Shown: positions 1-9,265, counted from the stretch's first letter. The stretch is 64,000 nucleotides of DNA from Methanobacterium sp. (GCA_003151535.1 PLXT01000077.1:25538-89537), one strand, 5' to 3'. The notes: a model not told the origin generated them from the sequence alone. Program-made: numbers and translations.

Positions 1-280
1 TTTGAACATCTTGTAATCCTTTAGTTGGATCCGAAGTTATATCCTTTACATCATAAAGGGTATTTCCTTTAATAGCAGAAAGGGTTGCATCTGTTAAAGG
101 TCCTTGACTTTGATCAACCACTACTACAGGTATATTATTTATTGTTCCACCCATACCATAACCAAAAAGAACGATCATGATTATAGGGAACAAAAATAAG
201 GATATTAAACGTGGTTTATGCCTCCATAGTACCAAAAGATCTTTTTTGATCATCCACATAATCTTTTTAGTCTCAACCAT
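1..280 (-). CDS. ABC-2 type transporter permease, N-terminal part (cut by window edge)
   Basis: About 93 residues of the N-terminus are present; the rest lies beyond base 1. The start ATG (278-280) overlaps the end of the ATPase gene by 8 bases, so the two are translationally coupled. A short cytoplasmic stretch (MVETKKIMWMIKKDLLVLWR) is followed by a hydrophobic segment with FLFPIIMIVLFGYGMGG and then an extracytoplasmic-looking region with VVVVDQSQGPL. This layout is typical of ABC-2 permeases of the DrrB/YhgE type: a single TM, then a large outer loop, then the remaining TMs. It should form an exporter with the neighbouring ATPase. The substrate cannot be read from the sequence. Confidence 0.85.
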   Translation of the reverse strand, partial: MVETKKIMWMIKKDLLVLWRHKPRLISLFLFPIIMIVLFGYGMGGTINNIPVVVVDQSQGPLTDATLSAIKGNTLYDVKDITSDPTKGLQDVQ

Positions 281-1364
281 CATCTACACCTTCTTTTTTA
301 TATTTCGTTGTAACACTCATGAATACATCTTCCAAGGAAGGGTCTTTGGTAGATATGGAGGTTATATTTCCTCCCTGACCGATTATTTCAGAGATTATTA
401 GACTCACAGATTCATCTGAAGAGTCAATATCCATAACTAACCTCCCAGAATCGTGTTCAACAATCTCATGAATGCCTGGAATATTATTTAGATGGTTTAA
501 CATGCTTTCATCTAAATTGCTTATCATAACACTTAATTCTTTTAAATCCCTATTTTTCCTTTCAATTTTGTCTTTTAATTGATCATAAGCCGCACTATCT
601 TCAACTCCACCTTCCTTTCGGAGTTCGTCCATAATTTCTATTACATCAGAATTTTTGGATGACTTTTTATCCTTCTGTTCATTGATCATAGTGTCTTTAA
701 GACCTCTTGGCGTATCAAAGGCAGCTAGTATTCCACCGTTAATAATTCCTATCTCATCACATAGAAGTTCCACCTCGTACATATCATGGGAACACAGAAT
801 AATAGTACGTCCTTCAGAATTTAGCTCTTCCATTAGATCCCATAAAACTCTCTTGGTTGTGGGATCTAATCCTATAGTGGGCTCATCAAGGAATAATATA
901 TCTGGTTGGTGAATTAGACTAGCAACAACGGATGCTTTTTGTTTCATACCTCCAGAAAGTTGTTTAACTATCTTATTTTGAGCATATTTGATGTCAACAA
1001 GTTCCATAAGTTCTTCGGCACGACTGACCTTTAAGTCTTCTGGAAGACCGTAAAAGTCTGCGCATAGATCGATATTTTCACGGACTGTAAGATCACTGTA
1101 AAGACTTACTAGTTGAGGAACCATTCCAATTTTTTCTCGAACTTCGTTGGGATTAGTCGCTATGTCGTATCCTGCTACATTCGCGGTTCCAGAGGTGGCC
1201 TGTACTAAGCAGGTAAGCATTTTAATGGTGGTGGTTTTTCCGGCGCCGTTTGGACCAAGAAAACCGAAAATACTCTTGTTATCTATTTTCATGTTTAGAG
1301 CATCAACTGCTGTAAAATCATCGTATTTCTTTGTTAGATCAAAGGTTTCGATTGCATACTTCAT
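273..1364 (-). CDS. ABC transporter ATP-binding protein, DrrA-like, with coiled-coil insert
   Basis: 363 residues. The nucleotide-binding domain fills about residues 1-225: Walker A GPNGAGKT (37-44), Q-loop Q84, signature LSGGM (136-140), Walker B ILFLDEP (156-162) and switch His193. Residues about 225-290 are charged and look coiled-coil (many K, E, D). The last 70 residues resemble the C-terminal DUF4162-type domain of DrrA exporters. A strong Shine-Dalgarno AGGAGGT precedes the ATG. It lies 11 bases after the PadR gene and overlaps the permease, so the three form an operon. The likely role is ATP-driven export of a drug, lipid or other amphipathic molecule, with substrate unknown. Confidence 0.92.
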   Translation of the reverse strand: MKYAIETFDLTKKYDDFTAVDALNMKIDNKSIFGFLGPNGAGKTTTIKMLTCLVQATSGTANVAGYDIATNPNEVREKIGMVPQLVSLYSDLTVRENIDLCADFYGLPEDLKVSRAEELMELVDIKYAQNKIVKQLSGGMKQKASVVASLIHQPDILFLDEPTIGLDPTTKRVLWDLMEELNSEGRTIILCSHDMYEVELLCDEIGIINGGILAAFDTPRGLKDTMINEQKDKKSSKNSDVIEIMDELRKEGGVEDSAAYDQLKDKIERKNRDLKELSVMISNLDESMLNHLNNIPGIHEIVEHDSGRLVMDIDSSDESVSLIISEIIGQGGNITSISTKDPSLEDVFMSVTTKYKKEGVDDG

Positions 1365-1375
1365 AATGATACCTC

Positions 1376-1831
1376 CTATTCTTCATTTTTGGAAAACATA
1401 TCTCTCCAAAACTCCTCTAAAATTGGAGTTCTGTGACATCTGAAAACCTTTTTGATTCGATTGAGTGTTTGAATTCCTTCATCAGTCACTTCATAATATT
1501 TTACTTTTCTTTTACCATGTAATTCCCAAGCACCTTCAATTAGGCCTACTTCCTCTAAATCGTGAAGCACAGGATAAATTTTACTAGGACCTCTCACAGT
1601 TTCTTCGGCAGACGGACTGATCTCATTTATCTTATTCATAAGTTCGTAGCCATGGCTTCGTTCTTTACTTATTAGCCAGAGAATCATCGTCTTTCCAAAT
1701 CCTTTCATACTTCTTAAAAGTTTTAGATCATACTCTTTAAGGCCTTTAGATAGGTCAGGATCGCAATCGATTTGATCGTTCTGGTCACGATTTTTCGAAC
1801 CTCCCAATGTGGGCCTATCATTTTCAGTCAT
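1376..1831 (-). CDS. PadR-family transcriptional regulator
   Basis: 151 residues. Residues about 40-130 form the PadR winged-helix domain: LRSMKGFGKTMILWLISKE, then HGYELMNKINEISP, then the wing region with GPSKIYPVLHDLEEVGLIEG and KVKYYEVTDEG. This is the typical PadR order of recognition helix and wing. The first 35 residues are polar and probably disordered. It is the first gene of an operon with the ABC ATPase and permease, a common arrangement in which PadR represses its exporter until ligand binds. The upstream intergenic region carries an A/T palindrome that could be its operator. Confidence 0.9.
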   Translation of the reverse strand: MTENDRPTLGGSKNRDQNDQIDCDPDLSKGLKEYDLKLLRSMKGFGKTMILWLISKERSHGYELMNKINEISPSAEETVRGPSKIYPVLHDLEEVGLIEGAWELHGKRKVKYYEVTDEGIQTLNRIKKVFRCHRTPILEEFWRDMFSKNEE

Positions 1832-1877
1832 TATTTCACTCCACTATAATTAATTTAGTTATATCTAATTTTGATAT

Positions 1878-1898
1878 ATCTATAATATATATATAGAT
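1878..1898. promoter_or_regulatory. 21-bp inverted repeat between padR and the divergent isomerase gene
   Basis: ATCTATA (1878-1884), a 7-base spacer and TATAGAT (1892-1898) form a perfect dyad in the 120-base divergent intergenic region. The region also holds the TATA-like elements expected for both genes. Position and symmetry suit an operator for the PadR protein, but the sequence is pure A/T-rich promoter DNA, so a chance match is possible. Confidence 0.35.
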
Positions 1899-1951
1899 TT
1901 CGGTTATAACAATAATAAAAATTTAACTGTTTGAAACACCATAATCATATT

Positions 1952-2707
1952 ATGAAAATAGGATTCTCAACACTAGCACTTTTCATGAGTCCACTGGAAG
2001 ACTGTCTTGAAACAGCTACAAAAGATGGATTTCAATTAATGGAAATTCTATGTGAAGGCCCTTATTGGCCAAGAAATGCTTTAGGAATGGATGAAAAAGT
2101 TTATGAAGCATTTTATTCCTATGATGTAGATGTTTTCCTACATTCTCCTACAATAGATCTTAATCCTGGAAGTTTAAATCCGGGAATAAGGGAAGAAACC
2201 CTAAAACAACTGGAAGAAACAATTGATTTTGCTGTAGAAATTAATGCAATTGCTATTACAACCCATCCTGGATTAATTCATCGTTTTGAAGAGAGAGTTA
2301 GAACCTATGGTATGAACCATGCAATTGAAACACTTAGAGATGTCAATGATTATGCAATGGGGAGGGGAATTAAATTTTCGGTTGAAAATATGCCAAATAA
2401 ATATGCATATTTTTGTAATAGTGCAGAAGAACATCAATTTTTTATTAATGAATGTGGAGCCTATGCCACAGTTGATACTGGTCATGCAAATACCAGTGAA
2501 AATGTTGAAGCCTTTTTTAAAATGGATAATATCATTTATTACCACCTGAACGATAATAATGGTGAAAAGGACCAACATCTAACATTGGGTGAAGGGACAT
2601 TTGATCTTAATTTAATTAATAATATTGATAATGGCATAATTGAGCTAAATAATTATCAGAATATTCTTAAAAGTAGAGAACTACTCTTATCCGAGAGCAG
2701 GCAGTAA
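1952..2707 (+). CDS. sugar phosphate isomerase/epimerase-like TIM-barrel protein
   Basis: 251 residues from the ATG at 1952 (MKIGFSTLALFMSP). An upstream in-frame TTG at 1931 would add seven residues unlike the family and has no ribosome site. The sequence matches the xylose isomerase-like TIM barrel (AP endonuclease 2 fold): ITTHPGLIHRFEE near the middle, SVENMPN on a strand with a metal-binding Glu, TVDTGHAN with Asp and His, and HLNDNNGEKDQH with a further metal-site His. These are the usual metal positions of the family. It could act on a sugar phosphate or be an endonuclease IV relative. Methanobacteriales carry several such proteins and the substrate is not deducible. Confidence 0.8.
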   Translation: MKIGFSTLALFMSPLEDCLETATKDGFQLMEILCEGPYWPRNALGMDEKVYEAFYSYDVDVFLHSPTIDLNPGSLNPGIREETLKQLEETIDFAVEINAIAITTHPGLIHRFEERVRTYGMNHAIETLRDVNDYAMGRGIKFSVENMPNKYAYFCNSAEEHQFFINECGAYATVDTGHANTSENVEAFFKMDNIIYYHLNDNNGEKDQHLTLGEGTFDLNLINNIDNGIIELNNYQNILKSRELLLSESRQ

Positions 2708-2778
2708 TTAAACGTTAAAAACACTTAATATCATAAGAATAAAGGAAAAAATCTATTATTTCAAAAAAGGGTGATTAA

Positions 2779-3888
2779 ATGAGGAGTGATGTTTACTTCA
2801 CAGATTTTAGATCTAGAACAGATGAAGACAACAAGATAAACAAGGTAAAAAAACTTTTTGAAGCTGCTAAATTTAATAATTTAATTAAAGAGGATGAATT
2901 GGTTGCAGTGAAACTTCACTTTGGTGAAGAGGGCAATGATTCATATATTAGCCCGGTATTAGTTAGACAAATAGTCGATAAAATTGCTTCATTAGGTGCA
3001 AAACCCTTTATAACAGATACAAACACTCTCTATTATGGAAGTAGGCATAACTCTCCAACTCATATTAAAACTGCTGTCCTTCATGGGTTTGATTATGCAG
3101 TTTCAGGCGCACCAATAATTATTGCAGATGGCCTTAGAGGTGAAAATTGGAATAATGTTGAAATCAAACAAAAACATTTTGAAAATGTTATGATTGCAGG
3201 GGATATTGTATCTGCAGACAGTATGATTGTAATGTCTCATTTCAAGGGGCATGAAATGGCTGGTTTTGGTGGGACAATAAAGAACCTTGCAATGGGATGT
3301 GCTGCAATACCTGGAAAAATCGAACAACATGCTTGTGTTAAACCAATCATATTGGAAGGTTGCACTTCATGTGGAACTTGTATTGAATCTTGTCCTGAAA
3401 AAGCCATGCAAATGACTGAAAATGGAGCGGAAATGATTTATGATAGATGTATTGCTTGTAACAACTGCATATTTGCTTGTTCAAATTCTCTTATTAAACT
3501 TGATTGGGGGAATATGAATGAATTTATCGAGAAAATGACTGAATATGCTTTAGGTGCAGTTAAAAATAAGAAGGGTAAAATTGGTTATATGAATTTTTTA
3601 ATGAACATAACTCCAGATTGCGATTGCCTACCATGGAGTGACAGTCCTATTGTACCTGATATTGGCATCTTGGTCTCAGATGATCCTGTCGCACTCGATG
3701 CAGCAAGTTATGATTTAGTCAATCATCAGAGGGGTTTTAAAGACTCCCTTCTTCACCAGAATCATTTAGAGGGTGAAGATAAATTTAAAGGTATTTGGGA
3801 TATGGTTGATGGTCATGTGCAGCTTAGATATGGGAGAGAAATAGGATTAGGCAATCTTAAATATGATTTAATTGATATTAGTCATTAG
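2779..3888 (+). CDS. DUF362 domain protein with two [4Fe-4S] ferredoxin motifs
   Basis: 369 residues. The DUF362 region (about 40-180 and 270-350) surrounds a ferredoxin insert with Cys195, 198, 201, 205 and Cys224, 227, 230, 234, each a CxxCxxCxxxC motif for one [4Fe-4S] cluster. Conserved DUF362 stretches include KLHFGEEGN near the start, SHFKGHEMAGFGG (153-165) and the C-terminal DPVALDAASYDLVN. The ribosome site GGGTGATTAA precedes the ATG. No signal peptide or membrane segment is seen, so it should be a cytoplasmic iron-sulfur protein. DUF362 proteins are widespread in methanogens and clostridia, and their reaction is not established here. Confidence 0.88.
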   Translation: MRSDVYFTDFRSRTDEDNKINKVKKLFEAAKFNNLIKEDELVAVKLHFGEEGNDSYISPVLVRQIVDKIASLGAKPFITDTNTLYYGSRHNSPTHIKTAVLHGFDYAVSGAPIIIADGLRGENWNNVEIKQKHFENVMIAGDIVSADSMIVMSHFKGHEMAGFGGTIKNLAMGCAAIPGKIEQHACVKPIILEGCTSCGTCIESCPEKAMQMTENGAEMIYDRCIACNNCIFACSNSLIKLDWGNMNEFIEKMTEYALGAVKNKKGKIGYMNFLMNITPDCDCLPWSDSPIVPDIGILVSDDPVALDAASYDLVNHQRGFKDSLLHQNHLEGEDKFKGIWDMVDGHVQLRYGREIGLGNLKYDLIDISH

Positions 3889-4117
3889 AAATAGTTTTTG
3901 TTCCTAACGCGAATATCAATAATAGTCTTAGTAAATTAATGAAATAGTAGCATTTAAATGTATTATTTTGGAGTGAGAGTTCTAATATCGTTTTGTTTAT
4001 TATTTAAAAGATTAAGATTATTCGTAATAATTATTAATTAGTTTCCTACATAATGACAATAAGTTCAAACAACTTTTGATTATATTTATCTAAATTTATA
4101 AAATGAGAGGTAATTAA

Positions 4118-4615
4118 ATGGAATTTCCATATATCATATTAATTCTAACGATACTAGTGGCAATTTTAATTATATTAATTTCTAAAATTACATCTAGAGC
4201 ATTAAATAGTAAACGAACAGTTGAAATATTTTTAATATCTTTTTTAGTTATATCTGTAGGATTTGGAAGCATCTGGGCATTTATTGGGCATTTCTTTTTA
4301 TCGGCTCAAGTTGCAGCTAATATTGGTTGGGCTTCAGGTAGTCCATTTCAGTCTGAGGTAGCATTTGCAAATCTTTCGATAGGCGTTCTCGGTGTATTAT
4401 GTTATTGGATAAGAGATAACTTTTGGACCGCAACAGTTATTTTTAGTTCAATCTTCTTACTTGGGGACGCATATGGTCATATAATTAATATGATCCAATA
4501 CTCAAACTATGCTCCTGGAAATGCTGGATCAGTTTTGTATATGGACATTATTGGTCCCGTTATTCTTATTGTACTTTTAATTGCTTACAAATCAATGGGA
4601 AAAAATACTGCATAA
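4118..4615 (+). CDS. DUF6790-type integral membrane protein
   Basis: 165 residues with about four to five hydrophobic segments: 5-25, 37-60 (LISFLVISVGFGSIWAFIGH), 85-100, 103-120 and 140-160. The motif GSIWAFIGHFF and the later GDAYGHIINM carry His residues inside or next to membrane segments, as is typical of DUF6790. The ribosome site GAGAGGTAATTAA precedes the ATG. There is a long AT-rich gap on both sides, so it is probably monocistronic. Function unknown. Confidence 0.75.
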   Translation: MEFPYIILILTILVAILIILISKITSRALNSKRTVEIFLISFLVISVGFGSIWAFIGHFFLSAQVAANIGWASGSPFQSEVAFANLSIGVLGVLCYWIRDNFWTATVIFSSIFLLGDAYGHIINMIQYSNYAPGNAGSVLYMDIIGPVILIVLLIAYKSMGKNTA

Positions 4616-4769
4616 CTCTTAACAATATCAGAAATATCATAGTGTAAGCCATTGTTTAAACTAAATTAAATGAACTATGATATATTATTGAGTTTCATTT
4701 TATGATATTGTAGTAATATTGTTATAGGATCAATATTCAATTATTCAAGTAATCAGAACAATTTTATAG

Positions 4770-4843
4770 TCTACAGTAGAATAATAATCTGTCAAAAAGA
4801 AGATTAGATCCCTAAAATATTTAAACAAATTTCTACAGTAGAA
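4770..4843. repeat. two copies of the palindrome TCTACAGTAGA
   Basis: TCTACAGTAGA lies at 4770-4780 and TTCTACAGTAGAA at 4831-4843, 61 bases apart. Each is an inverted repeat around a central A. They sit between the convergent DUF6790 and HAD genes, so they are not in an obvious promoter. They could be a protein-binding pair, or hairpins marking 3' ends. Confidence 0.5.
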
Positions 4844-4904
4844 AATATTAATATATTATTAGAGACTTAATACGGAATTAAACAACTAATAATTCTTTAA
4901 AAAC

Positions 4905-5693
4905 TTAAAAATCTATTTTAAGAACATCTTTGATATTTTTAATAACATAATCAGCTGTACCATGTACTTTTTCCGGAGGATTTTCACCTTGTTGTAGAGT
5001 AAGAACACCCACATCTGCTTCTTCAATGGCCAGAACATCGTTTGAACTATTTCCCACCATCATTACCTTATATTTCTTCTTCAAATCTATTACAATCTCC
5101 CTTTTCCTTCTAGAACTTGCGGTATCGAACACATTCTCTTTTGGAATATTGATGAACTCTGCAAGTTGTACAAGAGAATTTTTTCTATCTCCTGATGCAA
5201 TAAATATTTCTACTCCCCTATTTTTTAGCTCATTAACCACACATGGGACTTCATCAAAGATCTTACCGCCAGCCGTTATAGTAAATTCAATTTGGCCTGT
5301 TTCCATATTTACAATAAAACCTGATCCACTACATATATGGACATTATAATGTTTCCTAACCACAGTATTGTATGTGTCCTGAACATCACTCATGCACGAT
5401 TTATCATTTTTTATAGCATTCAAAAGTTCTTTTTTTTCAATATCAACATCTGAATAGCTTATATCAAATTCTATATCATTTTTTTTTAGGAAATGAGTAA
5501 TAGTCTGGTTTGGTCTGGCCTTATTGATACAATTTGATGGATCAGTCTGTAAAACTACGAGGGCACGGTTTTTATCATTATCTACAATATCGATAGAATT
5601 GACATTATCGCATATAATTCCATTTTTAATATCTTTAATGGCCCGATAACGCTTTATTAATGTTCCAGAATTATCGAAGACAACTGCTTTCAT
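4905..5693 (-). CDS. HAD-superfamily phosphatase
   Basis: 262 residues from ATG 5693 (MKAVVFDNSGTLIKRYR). Eleven upstream in-frame residues are unlikely because the HAD motif I normally sits at the very start. Motif I is VVFDNSGTL, where the second Asp of the usual DxD is replaced by Ser, as in P-type ATPase-like HAD proteins (DxSGT). Motif II is IFIASGDRKN, and motif III/IV is MVGNSSNDVLAIEEADVG. The core resembles the catalytic domain of P-type ATPases but has no membrane segments, so it is a soluble phosphatase of the kind seen in methanogens. The long N-terminal part (about 20-140) is the cap. Substrate unknown. Confidence 0.8.
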   Translation of the reverse strand: MKAVVFDNSGTLIKRYRAIKDIKNGIICDNVNSIDIVDNDKNRALVVLQTDPSNCINKARPNQTITHFLKKNDIEFDISYSDVDIEKKELLNAIKNDKSCMSDVQDTYNTVVRKHYNVHICSGSGFIVNMETGQIEFTITAGGKIFDEVPCVVNELKNRGVEIFIASGDRKNSLVQLAEFINIPKENVFDTASSRRKREIVIDLKKKYKVMMVGNSSNDVLAIEEADVGVLTLQQGENPPEKVHGTADYVIKNIKDVLKIDF

Positions 5694-5726
5694 TTTTATC
5701 ATCTCATAAAATTTTAAACGGATCAA

Positions 5727-6332
5727 ATTTGTAATATTCTTATGAATATTCTAGTCTTACTAAATGATTATCATAACTAATATATTTATTAATATTAATT
5801 TTACCATTAAGTCTTTCTAAATGCAAGTATAAGTCCCTCAAACATAAATGCTCCCTATATTGACCTTTCTAATAAAAGAAATAATATGTTCAAAATATTA
5901 GTTAAAGTCATTTATAACTACCAAAACTCTTGGAGATATTAATATTCTGAACTAATTCTTATAAGTAAATTGATGTGCAAATCCTCTTTATTAATGCCAT
6001 TATAACCCAATTATGTACATATCCTTTTACTGCAATACATGAACCTATAATCATCCAAGTACCGTAAAAGTAAGATCATAATTACAAATTCTAATAAATG
6101 CTTAAAACAAAGGTTTTCAGTATAAAGTATTAGTATGTGATCTGAATCATGACTTCATCATTGTAGATTATATCTACTTGAAAGTCAAAAAATAGGTTGG
6201 TTGGATATTATAATTCAATCAAATTTATATATTCAAATATTTGTCAAGGTTTCGATATTTAACTGAATAAAAATAATAGAATTGAAATATTTTATCTAAA
6301 TAATAAAACATTAAAATTAAGATTGAAGGGGT
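5727..6332. other. 606-base AT-rich intergenic region
   Basis: No open frame of note, tRNA or clear hairpin was found on either strand. It contains A/T tracts that could include the promoter of the minus-strand HAD gene near 5730-5780. It may be decayed coding DNA, but no similarity could be recognised. Confidence 0.5.
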
Positions 6333-6494
6333 CTAACAATCGTTTAGAACCTTCATTATCTCAGTCAGATGATAATCAATGGTTTCCATTTGTTCTTTCT
6401 TAAACGATTTAGATCTTATTAAGTATCGGTAACGTTCAAACACATGGTCCATTTTGTTTAGAACTTCAGTTCGGTATATCTTCTGTTCATACAT
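6333..6494 (-). CDS. 53-residue hypothetical protein
   Basis: The frame runs from ATG 6494 to TAG 6333 and starts MYEQKIYRTEVLNKMDHVF. A ribosome site with GGTGG lies a few bases before the ATG. The product is all helical in appearance, highly charged (K, R, E), with aromatic repeats FERYRYLIRSKSF, and ends IMKVLNDC. It has no membrane segment. It lies 48 bases from the end of the upstream alanine dehydrogenase gene on the same strand, so it could be cotranscribed as the last gene. The good ribosome site and codon pattern argue that it is real. Function unknown. Confidence 0.6.
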   Translation of the reverse strand: MYEQKIYRTEVLNKMDHVFERYRYLIRSKSFKKEQMETIDYHLTEIMKVLNDC

Positions 6495-6547
6495 TAAACC
6501 ACCAGACTAAGATATAATTTTCAACTTTATAAACTTATGTCAGATAT

Positions 6548-7540
6548 TCAGTCAAGGAAGTTTATATTACTTCCTATATTACTTTCAAGAGCTTTTTGAT
6601 AGACTTTCCATGCTGTAACCACATCTTGAACCGCTAACCCTGTGGAATCGAACACAGTGATGTCCTCATCAGAAATTCTACCCTTTGCCTTACCGGTTAT
6701 CACATCTCCGATCTTAGCATCAATATTATCTCGGGTAATTAGACCCTCTTCTACAGGTACATTAATCTCCCCACTGTGTCGAGCTTGTTCCCAGCAATCT
6801 ATAAAGATCCTTGATTTTGTAAGAATACCTGATTCTAACTCTTGTTTACCTGGAGCATCTGCACCCATGGCATTTATATGAGTTCCGGGGCTAATCCATT
6901 CAGATTTTAAAATAGGATTATTAGCAGGTGTTACAGTTACAATAACATCTACATCTTGCACTGCTTCTTGTGCTGTTGCAACAGCTTTAACATTTAATCC
7001 GAATTTTTCATTAGCCAGTTTTACAAAATTTTCTCTCGAAGAACATGTCCTACAGAACACTTTGGCACTTTCAATATCCATAACTTCTTTAAGGGCCATT
7101 AACTGTGTAAAGGCTTGTTTACCAGCACCTATAATCCCAAGTCTAGTAGAATCTTTTTTTGCGAGATATTTAGTTCCTACACCTGCTGCAGCTCCTGTTC
7201 TCATATTGGTGATCCAAGTACCGTCCATAACGGATATAGGAAATCCAGTTTCTGGATCAAAAAGCTCAATAACTCCCATAACAGTTGGTAAATCATGTTT
7301 TAGTGGGTTATCTGGGTGTACATTAACGCACTTAACACCTGCTTCGTCCATGTTCCTGATAAAACAAGGCATAATACGCAGATCACCATTATATTTTTTA
7401 AAAAACAAGTATTTTTTTGCAGGCATTTGAACTTTTCTATCTGCATGTACACTATAAGCTGTTTCAACAGATTCTATAACTTCTTTCATACTAATGAGTT
7501 CTTTTATTTCGCTCTGTTTTAATAGAAGTGTTTCATACAT
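6548..7540 (-). CDS. ala: alanine dehydrogenase / ornithine cyclodeaminase family (archaeal AlaDH type)
   Basis: 330 residues from ATG 7540 (MYETLLLKQSE), chosen because AGGTG sits 6-10 bases upstream; the frame extends five codons further. This is the mu-crystallin/ornithine cyclodeaminase fold: substrate-binding Lys region MPAKKYLFFKKYNGD, DGTWITNMRTGAAAGVGTKYLA, then the NAD(P) dinucleotide-binding motif LGIIGAGKQAFTQL (about 134-147), and the late VFDSTGLAVQDV typical of the family. Archaeal members reversibly deaminate alanine to pyruvate and ammonia with NAD. Ornithine cyclodeaminase or another imine reductase activity cannot be excluded by sequence alone. A small gene of 53 codons follows on the same strand. 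Confidence 0.85.
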   Translation of the reverse strand: MYETLLLKQSEIKELISMKEVIESVETAYSVHADRKVQMPAKKYLFFKKYNGDLRIMPCFIRNMDEAGVKCVNVHPDNPLKHDLPTVMGVIELFDPETGFPISVMDGTWITNMRTGAAAGVGTKYLAKKDSTRLGIIGAGKQAFTQLMALKEVMDIESAKVFCRTCSSRENFVKLANEKFGLNVKAVATAQEAVQDVDVIVTVTPANNPILKSEWISPGTHINAMGADAPGKQELESGILTKSRIFIDCWEQARHSGEINVPVEEGLITRDNIDAKIGDVITGKAKGRISDEDITVFDSTGLAVQDVVTAWKVYQKALESNIGSNINFLD

Positions 7541-7832
7541 TTTGGCACCTTTCATGAATTTTTATATAATCATTGGATTATATCCATTTTACGAATTGTT
7601 ATCTAAAAAAAATAATATAAGTTTCTAAAAATTAGGAGGTTTAAAATAGTTATTTCAATTAAATGGTCATTAAGTTGTTTCGTTTAAATTTTATAGGATT
7701 TTATTTCATTTTTATAATTAGTTCTAGGGTTAGTACCATATTTCAAAGTATACTTCAAGAATCTCATTCCATGATTTAACTAATTAAAAAAATTTAATAG
7801 TAATAACCTGCGATAATATTTTTTTATGGATA

Positions 7833-8231
7833 ATGGAGTTATTAATAACTTGGGGGAATGAATATATCTATATTGGAAGAACTCATTCGATAAATGTCTT
7901 GAATTATAATATAATTACGTTTACACTCCTTTTAATTGTTTTAACATTCATCTTTTCATTTGGCATTGGTAATGTAGCTGCTCAATCAAATACCATTTAT
8001 GTTAATGGGTCATCTGGAAATGACAGTTGGAACGGTTTGAATTCTACTTGGATCAATAGTACAAATGGGCCTAAAGCATCAATTAAAAATGCAACAGAAT
8101 GTGTTAACTGCAGGGGGTCTATTTTCATAGTCAATGGGACCTACAATGAAAACAACATATTAATTAACACAAATATGACCATAATAGGTGAAACTCAGAA
8201 TGGAACAATAATAACTGGGAGTAATATATAG
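7833..8231 (+). pseudogene. truncated adhesin-like surface protein (beta-helix type), N-terminal fragment
   Basis: The 132-residue frame has a hydrophobic segment ITFTLLLIVLTFIFSFGIG followed by AAQS, a signal peptide with its cleavage region. Then comes IYVNGSSGNDSWNGLNSTW and GPKASIKNATECV, the opening repeat of the large pectin-lyase-like (NosD/PbH1) adhesin proteins of Methanobacteriales. It continues SIFIVNGTYNENNILINTNM and TIIGETQNGTIITGSNI, then stops. Normal members have several hundred residues or more and many beta-helix turns. The start is also odd, with about 30 residues before the signal peptide and no good ribosome site. It is best read as a gene remnant, though a short secreted protein is possible. 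Confidence 0.7.
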
Positions 8232-8365
8232 TTTGAATTTTATTGAATATTCAGACTTTTTTAAGAAGTGAAAATAATAGCGATTTAAGAGAAACCTTAA
8301 AATAAGCGAGATTAAATTATCTATTATTGTATCGATAATTCTTGAATTTATAAAAGGTTAAAAAT

Positions 8366-9124
8366 ATGGAAAGATCATTGAATGAAAGATTTTGGGAGGT
8401 GGATTCCTTCCGAGGTCTTGCCATCATCATGATGATAACCTACCATCTTATTTTTGATCTCACTTTTTTTGGAATATTCTATTTTGATATAAATTCAGGT
8501 TTTTTATGGGTTTTTGCACGCGTAACAGCATTCACATTTATATTTCTAATGGGTGTTTCATTAACACTCAGCAGTTCCAGGACCCAGATAAAAGATGAGG
8601 GACTCCTATTTAAGAAATACCTTAAACGGGGTCTAAAAATATTTTCGTTAGGGCTAGTAATAACAATTGCTACATGGATTTTTATTCCTCAAGAATTCAT
8701 AATATTTGGTGTTCTCCATTTCATTGGAATATCTATTATTCTAGCATATCCCTTTTTGAAACGTAAATCTTTAAATCTTTTTTTGGGTATAAGTATCATT
8801 ATAGTGGGAATTTATCTTGGAAATTTTACTTTTGATTTCAGTTGGTTAGTTTGGTTGGGATTCATACCGAACACACTTCAAACTGTTGATTACTTCCCTT
8901 TACTTCCTTGGTTTGGAGTTGTTCTAATTGGTCTATTCTTCGGTGGAATACTTTACAAAAATTATAATAGGCAGTTTAAAATTCCTGATCTTTCAAAAAA
9001 ATATTTTATTAAAATATTTTCATTTTTAGGTCGAAACTCTCTTATTATATATTTAATCCACCAACCGATACTGATAATTGCTTTATATTTATTGGGGATA
9101 GTGAATATCAACTCATTTTTTTAA
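8366..9124 (+). CDS. DUF1624 / heparan-alpha-glucosaminide N-acetyltransferase-like membrane protein
   Basis: 252 residues with about seven hydrophobic segments. The N-terminus RFWEVDSFRGLAIIMMITYH is the hallmark of the DUF1624/acyltransferase-like family. Later landmarks are GVSLTLSSSRT, VLHFIGISIILAYPFL, FPLLPWFGVVLIGLFFG and the C-terminal GRNSLIIYLIHQPILI. The His of MITYHLIFD and of LIHQP are the usual conserved positions. An AAAGGTT ribosome site precedes the ATG. It probably transfers an acyl group to a membrane-exposed glycan or lipid. The acceptor is unknown. Confidence 0.82.
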   Translation: MERSLNERFWEVDSFRGLAIIMMITYHLIFDLTFFGIFYFDINSGFLWVFARVTAFTFIFLMGVSLTLSSSRTQIKDEGLLFKKYLKRGLKIFSLGLVITIATWIFIPQEFIIFGVLHFIGISIILAYPFLKRKSLNLFLGISIIIVGIYLGNFTFDFSWLVWLGFIPNTLQTVDYFPLLPWFGVVLIGLFFGGILYKNYNRQFKIPDLSKKYFIKIFSFLGRNSLIIYLIHQPILIIALYLLGIVNINSFF

Positions 9125-9265
9125 TAATACGATTTATTAATTAAAAGATTTAATAATTGATAAATCATAAATTATAACATTAATGTAGATTAAAAACAAG
9201 AACAAATCGTTCATAAATTAAAAATGTAATAATTATATTCATCCGAAATAATTACAGGTGTGACC

